The position numbers and the translations under genes are program-made. From Prevotellaceae bacterium (GTDB taxonomy: Bacteria > Bacteroidota > Bacteroidia > Bacteroidales > Bacteroidaceae), in assembly GCA_003150315.1 (NCBI GenBank), contig QAML01000080.1:1-13421 (forward strand): 13,421 nucleotides of DNA, written 5' to 3'. The notes under the pieces are model-generated. The model did not search any database. It was not told the DNA's origin and saw only the letters and a program-made list of their open reading frames with translations. Each line of letters opens with the position of its first letter. Positions within the stretch are counted from its first letter, which is position 1. Below are positions 1 through 8,123 of the stretch, in pieces.

Positions 1-50
1 CGATCCAAATCAGAAACGGTTAATCCAACGTGATAAATTCTTCCAACCAT
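1..50 (-). CDS. VOC/glyoxalase-family protein, N-terminal fragment
   Basis: Only the first 16 codons lie in the window; the rest runs off the left edge. The translation starts MVGRIYHVGLTVSDLD, which has the His-(V/I)-G-(L/I)-x-V-x-D-L-(D/E) opening typical of vicinal oxygen chelate proteins (glyoxalase I, bleomycin or fosfomycin resistance, dioxygenases), where the early His is usually a metal ligand. The ATG at 48-50 has a good ribosome binding site, GGAGAGGG, about five bases upstream. It follows the alpha/beta hydrolase gene on the same strand with a 58-nt gap, so the two may be co-transcribed. The substrate cannot be told from this fragment, and the family call rests on a short match only. 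Confidence 0.6.
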   Translation of the reverse strand, partial: MVGRIYHVGLTVSDLD

Positions 51-108
51 ATTTTCCCTCTCCAATAATTTCTTTATTTCATCAAACTGGAATTTGAATT
101 TTCTAATT

Positions 109-870
109 CTAAGCATCTATTATAACTTCCAAACGCCTGACCATTTTTTGAGGATAAAGACTTGCCATACTACCATGTCCCATATTTTCAAAATTGATAA
201 ACCTTGTATCAGGAAAATGATTTTTAATATATTTAATATCCCATGCTCGGTCTTTTGCTTCCCTATCTCCATACCAATATTGCAGACACCCTTCATATTT
301 AGGTATGTTCTTTGGCATAACATAATTATTGCATGAATCAAAAGTTCGCCATATTGTTTTATAACTTATAAAATGAAGAACCTTGACAATATACTTTAAA
401 TCTTCCTTACTATACTCATCAGTAGAAAAGGCTTTTTCAAGAAGCCCTAACCCTCCGATTTTCCCCATAGAAATCATCAGGAAATCTTTGACAGCTATAA
501 ACCTTGTGATGAGCCACGGAAGCTGATAAGGTGTAATTCCACCATCGCAAACCGCATTTTTTATAATAATTTTCTGTTCGGCAATCATTTTCAGCACAAT
601 AGCTCCCCCCATAGAACAACCATAAAGAGTATCTATTGTTCTGATTTTATGTTCTATTAGCCATTTTGCTAAATTATCGGCAATTTCCTCTACACTGGTA
701 AAATCTTCATTTGGATTTTCTTCATCATATCCGGGCAGCGCAGGAATAATTAGGTGATACTTGTCCTTAAGTAATGGTATGACATTTTCAAAATAGTCCC
801 ACATAACTACAGAAGGATGTATCAGTACGATTACTTTTTCTCTATCTGCTCCGTATTCGTGAATTGTCAT
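109..870 (-). CDS. alpha/beta hydrolase
   Basis: A 253-residue protein with the layout of the alpha/beta hydrolase fold, a cytoplasmic serine hydrolase (esterase, lipase or related) of unknown substrate. The front shows strand beta3 and the oxyanion loop (VIVLIHPSVV, about residues 13-22), then a conserved ALPGYD segment near 44-49. The nucleophile elbow GCSMGG puts the catalytic Ser at 86. The likely acid is Asp202 in YGDREAK and the likely His is 232 in NMGHGS. There is no signal peptide or membrane segment. The ATG at 870 is chosen because GGAGGTGATATA sits directly upstream; the frame stays open to 1029, but that stretch has no ribosome binding site and the usual family start falls near 870. 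It lies downstream of a scarred region, apparently separate from the restriction operon, with a VOC-family gene after it. Confidence 0.85.
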   Translation of the reverse strand: MTIHEYGADREKVIVLIHPSVVMWDYFENVIPLLKDKYHLIIPALPGYDEENPNEDFTSVEEIADNLAKWLIEHKIRTIDTLYGCSMGGAIVLKMIAEQKIIIKNAVCDGGITPYQLPWLITRFIAVKDFLMISMGKIGGLGLLEKAFSTDEYSKEDLKYIVKVLHFISYKTIWRTFDSCNNYVMPKNIPKYEGCLQYWYGDREAKDRAWDIKYIKNHFPDTRFINFENMGHGSMASLYPQKMVRRLEVIIDA

Positions 871-1075
871 TATATCACCTCCACAACTTCCGATTTGCCG
901 AATTTTTCCCTCACATCCATTCCACTGCCTGCAACCACCCAAAATGGTCGAGTTGCCCGATTGGTTGTCACCCTTTTTCGTTTTCCAAAAATCATCCCAA
1001 AATGCCTGACATTTAATCCACTGTCTCAAATCGCGACATCTAATCCGAGGTTACAACCTAACACACATTTTGCCG

Positions 1076-1301
<226 letters not shown>

Positions 1302-1486
1302 TGGCATAATCTGCCCTTATCCAATCCGCTAACTAAGTCCTTATCGTTAGTGGAAATATATCCAGTTTTCCTTGTTGCTACTATATATAGCAGCGCAGGG
1401 AGGACTATCATCTCCACCTCTGATGGGCCATTTCGGGAATTGGTCATAGTAGAACTGTTTCCGCTTTAATTGCCATTGTCTCGACC
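1302..1486. other. Non-coding stretch between GIY-YIG gene and rlmD scar
   Basis: No gene with a start, ribosome binding site and family resemblance is visible here on either strand, and I see no clear terminator after the GIY-YIG gene. A 10-codon minus-strand peptide starting at the ATG at 1473-1475 ends in AETVLL plus a stop. It vaguely echoes the HVETVVLM of the downstream rlmD scar and may be a decayed second copy of the same site, but the resemblance is too short to claim. Readthrough from the operon into the scar is likely until the hairpin at 1141-1168. Confidence 0.4.
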
Positions 1487-2347
1487 TTAATTTGTCTGGC
1501 TATTTTCTATTTCTTTAAGCGTGCGTCCATCTTTAGTTTTCCATGTTTGAGGACCGCTAACACTATAACCAAGCACAAAATCTGCTGCAGCTGATGAGCT
1601 TGAAAAAAGAATATCCTCAGTCGTGGTAAATTCTTTAACCTTTCCAGATTCAAATATCTTCTGACGAAGTTTCTGCATCCCAGCACTTAATGACTTAGTT
1701 GAAGTTTTCTCGTTAACTGAAGCACCTTCAAAAACTACAAATCCTTCTGTTGTCACTTTTCCTGATGCGCTTGCAGAACCTGTTGATAAAAACAGTACTT
1801 CATCATCAGCATTTGCCGAAGGAGATTCTGCCTGAGCAAAAGGTTCCAGAACTTTATACCCTAGAGCATTTATAAGAACTTTAACGTTATCTACGAATTC
1901 CTCCATGACCGCAATCTGAGATTCTTTCATAACTGTATTGCGATATGTATTCTTTGTTAATACTAAATATCTCTTACTGCTTCTGGCAATTTCTACGAAG
2001 CGATTTTCAAGATATCTAATTAGAGCTTTATTCAAGTCTCTTCCTACAAAGATAACCGCTGTACTCCAATAATACTTTTCTTTTTCTGACTGGTAGTCGC
2101 GTAAATGCTGCACCAGTCTTTCTTTAACATTTTCAGCTTCACCAATATAAACAGAGTCGGCGCCATCGTCTTCCTTGCAAAACAAGAAATATACTCCGGC
2201 CTGTGTTATATCATCACGATTACAAGAGGCAACCTCTATACGAGGAATTTTTATTGCCTTTCCATTCCAGTTTGATAATTCAGCTGTGATGAGGCTATCT
2301 GCTGTTCCATTTACTAAGAATAATTCTATAGATTTTCCGTATGCCAT
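1487..2347 (-). CDS. GIY-YIG nuclease with C-terminal DUF4357 domain
   Basis: A 286-residue protein and the last gene of the operon. Residues about 47-125 form a GIY-YIG nuclease domain: GVY at 51-53, VYIGE at 66-70, the usual catalytic Arg in VKERL at Arg77, and the metal-binding Glu in RYLENRF at Glu114. All key positions are present, so it is probably an active endonuclease or nickase. The middle (about 165-240) is rich in Ser, Ala and Thr and looks like a flexible linker. The end, with SSSSAAADFVLGYSVSG followed by W-x6-GRTLKE, matches DUF4357, a domain often found on GIY-YIG proteins and restriction-linked genes. The ATG has AGGAGG five bases upstream, 20 nt after the Res stop. Its placement suggests an accessory nuclease of the restriction system. 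It has no membrane segment. The role is inferred. Confidence 0.85.
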   Translation of the reverse strand: MAYGKSIELFLVNGTADSLITAELSNWNGKAIKIPRIEVASCNRDDITQAGVYFLFCKEDDGADSVYIGEAENVKERLVQHLRDYQSEKEKYYWSTAVIFVGRDLNKALIRYLENRFVEIARSSKRYLVLTKNTYRNTVMKESQIAVMEEFVDNVKVLINALGYKVLEPFAQAESPSANADDEVLFLSTGSASASGKVTTEGFVVFEGASVNEKTSTKSLSAGMQKLRQKIFESGKVKEFTTTEDILFSSSSAAADFVLGYSVSGPQTWKTKDGRTLKEIENSQTN

Positions 2348-2367
2348 AGTTGCCTCCTGCGTAGTTC

Positions 2368-5300
2368 TTATTTAGTCACCATATCAAGAAGTGTCTTATA
2401 GCTGTCAACAACATCGTAAACTACGCTACCATTGCTGATGGCTTTAAAGTGTTCTCTTGCACAGTGAATCTTTGATTCTTCGATTAACCGAAGCTGCATT
2501 GAATTCATTGAACCTTTTGTTTCTGCAACAAAGTAAATATGCTTAACGGTTCCTTCATAGAATGCGATTGCCCAGTCTGGATTATAGTGTCCAACCGGAG
2601 TTGAAATATAGAATCCATCTGGTAACTTAACGTATACTGCTACGTTTGTATTTGTATCCAGTTCAGTTGCAAATGCCTGCTCATTAGATGAATCATAAAC
2701 GATATGGTCATACAGATGCTTCTTAGCCTTCATCGCATTTACACCTAAGCGACCTTTAATTGTCGGGGCAGTAAATACATCCGTACCATACTTTTCATCC
2801 ATAACATCGTAAGTGATGTGCTCGATGATGGCAGTTGCTTTTTCATCATTGATAAGGGCTGCTGCCTTGATGATGAATTCTTCTGGATTGTTCTTAAACT
2901 GATTGAATGTTGCTGGCTGGATTCCCTGAAGAATCTGAATAACCGCTTTTCTTGTAATCCCAGTTTCATCAACAAGCTTTCCAATCAAATCATATTTAAC
3001 ATTAGAACTTGCAGCAACTACATTACCGTAGCTTGCAGATTCTTCCTTAACAAAAGATGCTCCACTTACAAGTTCTTCTTTAGATTTAATCTGTTCCATA
3101 GCTCCGGTTTCAACCTTGAAGTAAATCTTGGAAACACGAAGCTTTCTATCCAACGAGTCGATAGATTTTCTTACCAACTCATCAGTATCAAAATCTACGA
3201 CATATACAGACTTAGAATTAATCTTTGCCCATAAAGCCTTGAACTCAGGCATAGCAAGTTTGCTTTCATCAACCTCAAGTTCAACATTGTTACTACGAGC
3301 GTTTTCAGGCTGCATAGCTCTGCTATCATAAATGGAATCGATAATTTCAATTACTGATGAAGCAGAATCTGCTACTTCTTCAGCAACCTTTAATTCACCA
3401 TTTGCCTTATCTTCATAGTATTTATCAGTAAGAACGCCCTTCTTATCAATATAACCATTAACAATAAGGTCAAAGTGGATTGCTCTACCTGTATCTCCAT
3501 CAATAACCTGCTCATTGCCTTTATCGTCTTTGATGACTTTACCAATAAACAATTCTGCAGTAACTGCCTTTGGTCTGTCAGCAACCGCTTCTGCGATTTC
3601 ATTCTGGAGACCTTTAGCAAAACTATCATAGCTTTCGCTGGCGATTACAGTAAGCACATTTACGTTATGAACATCATTACCAAGTACATTTGTATCCATA
3701 CGCTCACCGTCCTGATTTACACAAAGACGGAGACCACGTCCTACTTCCTGACGCTTACGAACATCACTGCTACTCTGCTTCAAAGTACAAATCTGGAAGA
3801 CGTTAGGGTTATCCCATCCTTCACGAAGTGCAGAGTGTGAGAAGATAAATCGTACAGGTGACTTCTTCGGATTTCTATCAAGAAGAAGCTCTTTATTTTT
3901 CATAATAAGGTCGTATGCATCAACGTCATCCGTCGTTGTTTCTTTACGAGCAACCTTACTATCAATCATTTTTCCTTTTTTATCGATAGAGAAATATCCT
4001 GCATGTGTCTTATCCGCAGAAATTGCAGAAAGGTACTTCATGTAGTCATCTTCGCCCATACCAATCTGAAGGTTGCTGATAACATCCTTATATTCTTCTT
4101 CGAACATATCAGCATAACTTCCGTTCATCGGCTGACCAGCTGCATCGTACTGTTTGTATTTAGCAACCTCATCAATGAAGAATAACGAAAGAACTTTGAT
4201 GCCCTTATAGAACAATTCTCGTTCTCTCTGAATATGAGAAAGGATTGTTTCTCTAATCTGAATGCGGCGAAGTTGGTCTTCTGATACCTTACCAATTACA
4301 TCACCTGCATAAAGCTTAATGCCGTTGATAAATTCAACAGAGTCGTCACGTCCATCAATTCTGGAAACAACAAATCCCTGCTTGTACTCTTCCATCTGGC
4401 CCGAATTATCATAAAGGTTATAGCCTTCAGAAACAGTACGAGTAATCTTCCTGATGCCGGTTGCACCTTTCATATCAAACTGAATGGTTGCTGTAGGTGC
4501 AGCCTTCGAAAGATTGATGTTTTCCAAGTAGATATAGCTTTCAGTCGCAGTACTACCTGATTCTGTGATACCTTTAACTGCAATCTTCTTAACAAGACGC
4601 TTATTGTAGGCTTCCATAGCATCCAAGCGGTAAATCATATTGTATATACTATCTGACTTGTGAGTTGCTGAATAACGAAGAGTCATCAAAGGATTAAACT
4701 GCTTTAAGTTTTCCTTAGTCTGTTTACCTTCTACAGACTGTGGCTCATCGATAATCATGATAGGATTTGTTTTTGCAATAATATCAATTGGACGACGAGA
4801 ACGGAATTCATCCAACTTCATATAAATACGTCTTGCATCTTTTCCTCTAGCATTGAACGCCTGAGAATTGATAATCATAACGTTAATGGAATTATCAGAT
4901 GCGAAGCGGTCAATTTCAGTAAGTTGCGTTGAGTTGTAGATAAAGAAACGAATCTTCTTTCCATACTCTTCAGCGAAATGCTCCTGTGTTACCTGAAATG
5001 ACTTATATACACCCTCACGGATTGCGATACTTGGTACAACAACGATGAACTTACTCCATCCATAAGCACGGTTAAGCTCATACATTGTTTTAATGTATGT
5101 ATATGTCTTACCAACACCGGTTTCCATTTCGATAGTCAGATTAAATCTGCCTTCAAGACTATTTGAAGGCTTAATCTGATTCGCTCTCTGTATTGTATTG
5201 ATATGTTCCAGAATCAATCTATCATTTAATTCCGGAACAATCTTCTGGTTACTCCAACCTGTAAAATCATCATCTTCTGTTAATGTTTGTTGATAATTTC

Positions 5301-5415
5301 CTGAACCTCTATCCATCATATAAGAAGGAGTCAAATAAGGCTGACCAGCAAATACATCAACTACAGCTTTGGCAGCATCTGCTTGGAATTTCTGATGCTT
5401 AAATTGTAGCTTCAT
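2368..5415 (-). CDS. Type III-like restriction endonuclease subunit (Res)
   Basis: A 1015-residue ATP-dependent restriction subunit. The N-terminal half is an SF2 translocase: Walker A METGVGKT at 97-104, motif II DEPQ at 223-226, motif III YSAT at 248-251, motif V REGWDNPN at 531-538 and motif VI QEVGRGLRL at 556-564. The C-terminus carries a PD-(D/E)xK nuclease: NPDWAIAF with Asp947, then FVAETKG with Glu965 and Lys967. All motifs are intact and the length is normal for type III Res proteins (about 900-1050). In classical systems Res acts only in complex with Mod, translocating or sliding from unmodified sites and cutting nearby DNA. The ATG at 5413-5415 has GGAGG six bases upstream, in the 11-nt gap after the Mod stop. 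It is cytoplasmic and DNA-bound. I see no frameshift. Confidence 0.93.
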   Translation of the reverse strand: MKLQFKHQKFQADAAKAVVDVFAGQPYLTPSYMMDRGSGNYQQTLTEDDDFTGWSNQKIVPELNDRLILEHINTIQRANQIKPSNSLEGRFNLTIEMETGVGKTYTYIKTMYELNRAYGWSKFIVVVPSIAIREGVYKSFQVTQEHFAEEYGKKIRFFIYNSTQLTEIDRFASDNSINVMIINSQAFNARGKDARRIYMKLDEFRSRRPIDIIAKTNPIMIIDEPQSVEGKQTKENLKQFNPLMTLRYSATHKSDSIYNMIYRLDAMEAYNKRLVKKIAVKGITESGSTATESYIYLENINLSKAAPTATIQFDMKGATGIRKITRTVSEGYNLYDNSGQMEEYKQGFVVSRIDGRDDSVEFINGIKLYAGDVIGKVSEDQLRRIQIRETILSHIQRERELFYKGIKVLSLFFIDEVAKYKQYDAAGQPMNGSYADMFEEEYKDVISNLQIGMGEDDYMKYLSAISADKTHAGYFSIDKKGKMIDSKVARKETTTDDVDAYDLIMKNKELLLDRNPKKSPVRFIFSHSALREGWDNPNVFQICTLKQSSSDVRKRQEVGRGLRLCVNQDGERMDTNVLGNDVHNVNVLTVIASESYDSFAKGLQNEIAEAVADRPKAVTAELFIGKVIKDDKGNEQVIDGDTGRAIHFDLIVNGYIDKKGVLTDKYYEDKANGELKVAEEVADSASSVIEIIDSIYDSRAMQPENARSNNVELEVDESKLAMPEFKALWAKINSKSVYVVDFDTDELVRKSIDSLDRKLRVSKIYFKVETGAMEQIKSKEELVSGASFVKEESASYGNVVAASSNVKYDLIGKLVDETGITRKAVIQILQGIQPATFNQFKNNPEEFIIKAAALINDEKATAIIEHITYDVMDEKYGTDVFTAPTIKGRLGVNAMKAKKHLYDHIVYDSSNEQAFATELDTNTNVAVYVKLPDGFYISTPVGHYNPDWAIAFYEGTVKHIYFVAETKGSMNSMQLRLIEESKIHCAREHFKAISNGSVVYDVVDSYKTLLDMVTK

Positions 5416-5426
5416 AGCGGACCTCC

Positions 5427-7454
5427 TTAAATAACCTTTACTCTTGTGTCAGGCGCCATCAATTTGAAGATTTCTCCAACATTAATCTTTGAAGGACTGT
5501 TAGCAAAACTACTATCACGGAATACCGCACGTAATGGTTGTTTCTTTGCAATTTCCTTAATAACACTATCTGGTACATTCTCATCAAAACATGCTATTAA
5601 ATCACCATCGTTGTAATTGTGAACAGTACATCCTTCAATATTTTCTGATGAATATGGAAGTGATAAAGGAAGTCCCCATTCAAGTAGGCAACCAAATAAT
5701 AAGTCTAAATCATTACGATCTGATTTAACATTTGATTCAAGCATTGAAAGCATGCCTTGAGAATAATCATTAGGATTATAGTAAACATCGTTCATATTGC
5801 TGTCATCCAATTTGAGGACTCTGAAACCATCATCAAACTTTGCCGTTGGATTATCTTCATGCACCTTCTTTGCAGCGCGTCGTATACGCTCTTTCCCAAT
5901 TTCGCAAATGTTATGCGGAGCATGAAGTCCATCCAAAAGAGCAACAGCTTTTTCTGCAACCTTTCTTGAAGCTCCTGCAGATGCATTCTCCGGCACTATT
6001 TCTTCAGGCAACTGCACTAGAATAAATTTACGATTTTTATTCTGAATCACATTTGCCAAGAAAAGTGCATGAGCAGTCGTGGCAGATCCGGAGAAAAAGT
6101 CCATTACAATATCCCCGTCGTCCGTTCCGCAGAACTCAATAAGACGTTGAATTATTTCTTCATCCTTCGGGTTCTCAAATACTTTGTCTCCCATAAGAGT
6201 AGCGAGACGTTTAGAAGATGCTCTTCCGTCTTTATAAAAAACGCTATATGGCACCCCATACTCATGCTCAGAAAGATATGATTTAATTGTTGGCACAGCA
6301 GTTTCATCGTCTCCAAAGTTTACTTTTCCAGATTCAACCCAAGAAAGCATAGTTTCTCTATTGGTAATCCATCCTCTGGAAGGAATCTTCACCGGCTTAT
6401 TGGTGATGGGATGGAGAATGTCATACTTCGGACCACCTCCACCCGGCCAAGAAATATCAGATGCAAAAAATACACCTCTATCATCTACCTTGTTATAGTG
6501 AGAATGATCCTTGGCAGGATGACCGTCGGGCAGACCTTTGTACCACGCCTTAAGTTCCTTTTCCATAGCTTTATAGTCATCGCCATATTCTCTTTTCAGA
6601 GCTTCGTATTTAGCGTAGATATCTTCCAGTCCTTGTTTTTTCTCACGCCATACGATCTTATTGTCACGAATAAACTGTGCATCTCTAAAATAAGCAAGAA
6701 TGTATTCATGAGATACCGATATGTATTTTGAGTCGTTTTTCCGGCCAGCCGACCAGATCAGCTCCGCTATAAAATTGCTGGCTCCGAAAACCTCATCACA
6801 GATGGACTTTAAAGTGTTTACCTCGTTTTCATCAATACTGATAAAAATCACACCGTCTTCTGTGAGGAAGCTTCTGGCAACAATAAGCCGTGAATAAATC
6901 ATCGAGCACCAATCAGAATGGAAACGTCCGTTAGTGTCAGTGTTCTTAAAAAGTCTGTTGCATTCTTCATCGACCAATCCGCTTTCCTCCATATATTCAG
7001 ACGAACTTCGTGCAAAATCGTCTCTGTATATAAAATCGTTTCCAGTATTGTAAGGCGGATCGATATATATCATCTTACCTTTGCCAAGATAACTTTCCTG
7101 CAACAGCTTAAGAACTTCCAGATTATCACCCTCAATATACAGGTTTTCAGTTTCATTCCAATTCTCACTTTCTTTAGGGCAAGGACGTAAAGTTTTGCGA
7201 ATTGGTTTATTGGCTTCTACAATCGCGGCTTTCTTACCAACCCATGTAAATTCATAAGCTTCATCACCTTCAAGAACATCTCCACTAAGCATCTGCTTCA
7301 AAAGTTCAAAGTTGATTGCTTTTTTGTAAACTTTCTTTTCGGAGGTACTCTTTTCCTCATCTACTGTTTCTGTAATACAATTAGGAAAGAGGGCTCCTAT
7401 TTTTTCAATATTTTGAGCAGTCATGTCGACTGATTCCATTCTCATCTTGTCCAT
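5427..7454 (-). CDS. Type III-like adenine DNA methyltransferase (Mod)
   Basis: A 675-residue site-specific DNA methyltransferase that transfers a methyl group from S-adenosylmethionine, most likely to the N6 of adenine. The catalytic motif IV is DPPYNTG at 132-138, inside MIYIDPPYNTGNDFIYRDDF, and the SAM-binding motif I comes later as DFFSGSATTAHA at 452-463. That order marks the beta class, to which type III Mod subunits belong. Another conserved segment, GVIFISIDENE, is at 201-211. Residues about 235-430 between the motifs probably hold the target recognition domain. In type III systems Mod also supplies sequence recognition to Res, which is the next gene. The ATG directly abuts the DUF4391 stop (TAAATG), and its GGAGG lies inside the end of that gene, pointing to translational coupling. 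The recognition sequence cannot be read from the protein. Confidence 0.93.
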   Translation of the reverse strand: MDKMRMESVDMTAQNIEKIGALFPNCITETVDEEKSTSEKKVYKKAINFELLKQMLSGDVLEGDEAYEFTWVGKKAAIVEANKPIRKTLRPCPKESENWNETENLYIEGDNLEVLKLLQESYLGKGKMIYIDPPYNTGNDFIYRDDFARSSSEYMEESGLVDEECNRLFKNTDTNGRFHSDWCSMIYSRLIVARSFLTEDGVIFISIDENEVNTLKSICDEVFGASNFIAELIWSAGRKNDSKYISVSHEYILAYFRDAQFIRDNKIVWREKKQGLEDIYAKYEALKREYGDDYKAMEKELKAWYKGLPDGHPAKDHSHYNKVDDRGVFFASDISWPGGGGPKYDILHPITNKPVKIPSRGWITNRETMLSWVESGKVNFGDDETAVPTIKSYLSEHEYGVPYSVFYKDGRASSKRLATLMGDKVFENPKDEEIIQRLIEFCGTDDGDIVMDFFSGSATTAHALFLANVIQNKNRKFILVQLPEEIVPENASAGASRKVAEKAVALLDGLHAPHNICEIGKERIRRAAKKVHEDNPTAKFDDGFRVLKLDDSNMNDVYYNPNDYSQGMLSMLESNVKSDRNDLDLLFGCLLEWGLPLSLPYSSENIEGCTVHNYNDGDLIACFDENVPDSVIKEIAKKQPLRAVFRDSSFANSPSKINVGEIFKLMAPDTRVKVI

Positions 7455-8108
7455 TTATAGAACCTCCAGTTCTTTTTTTAGCTTCTTCAGCTCATTGTTC
7501 ATTTGCATCTGTTTATTAAGCTGCTTTTCTTTACGAATTTTCGCTTGCAATGTTGCTATCTGCTTTTGCAATGCCTGCTTCTGTTCGTCACGTGCAACAG
7601 ACTCTTTTAGGCTTTCACCGGAAGTTTCAGTCTTTAACTTGTCTCCGGCTATCTGACGCACAAAGTTTTCATACACGGCATCTACACTCAAGCCTTCCAG
7701 CTTCAATGGCAACTCGTCTTCAGTCAACCATTCTGTATGATAATATCCGTTTACTTTGAAAGCGTTATTACCAGATGCTGCAGCTTCTTTATACCCAATC
7801 CACGCTTGATATTTTCCTTGGTATTCCAGCAAGAACAGAATGTGATATGGGATTTCCTTATCAATCTGCCTAAGCAAGCTATCATCCAGTACCGGACTAT
7901 TCAATCGAACCTCAAATACCTCCAGCTCGGTTACATCGTTTCCGGCAGCAAGGTTCGTTGTAGATGCTGCAATTTTATTTTTCCAATAGATAATTCTGAC
8001 CTGCTCTACAAACACTTTTTTTAATGCAGGTGAAATATCCATGTTTTCATAGAATTTCTGTTTAGGAATTCTTTTATTGAATTCCGTTGTTTTTGGCAAT
8101 CCTATCAT
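7455..8108 (-). CDS. DUF4391 domain protein with coiled-coil tail
   Basis: A 217-residue protein of unknown function. The N-terminal part (IGLPKTTEFNKRIPKQKFYE, then a block with WKNKIAASTTNLA) has the look of DUF4391, a family seen next to type III methyltransferases and large helicases in bacterial defence loci. Residues about 167-217 are charged and heptad-like (Gln, Lys, Glu, Leu rich) and probably form a coiled coil for partner binding. No nuclease, ATPase or DNA-binding motif is visible. I chose the ATG at 8106-8108 rather than the adjacent TTG at 8109-8111; GGGTGA lies about four bases upstream. It begins 15 nt after the helicase stop and ends directly at the Mod start, so it is firmly inside the operon. 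A bridge between helicase and Mod/Res is a reasonable but untested inference. Confidence 0.8.
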   Translation of the reverse strand: MIGLPKTTEFNKRIPKQKFYENMDISPALKKVFVEQVRIIYWKNKIAASTTNLAAGNDVTELEVFEVRLNSPVLDDSLLRQIDKEIPYHILFLLEYQGKYQAWIGYKEAAASGNNAFKVNGYYHTEWLTEDELPLKLEGLSVDAVYENFVRQIAGDKLKTETSGESLKESVARDEQKQALQKQIATLQAKIRKEKQLNKQMQMNNELKKLKKELEVL

Positions 8109-8123
8109 CAAATCACCCGACCT

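Noticed and set aside
871..1029. N-terminal extension of the alpha/beta hydrolase to 1029
   Set aside because: The frame is open, but the extension has no ribosome binding site, an atypical composition, and would precede the family's normal N-terminus; the ATG at 870 has GGAGGTGATATA directly upstream.
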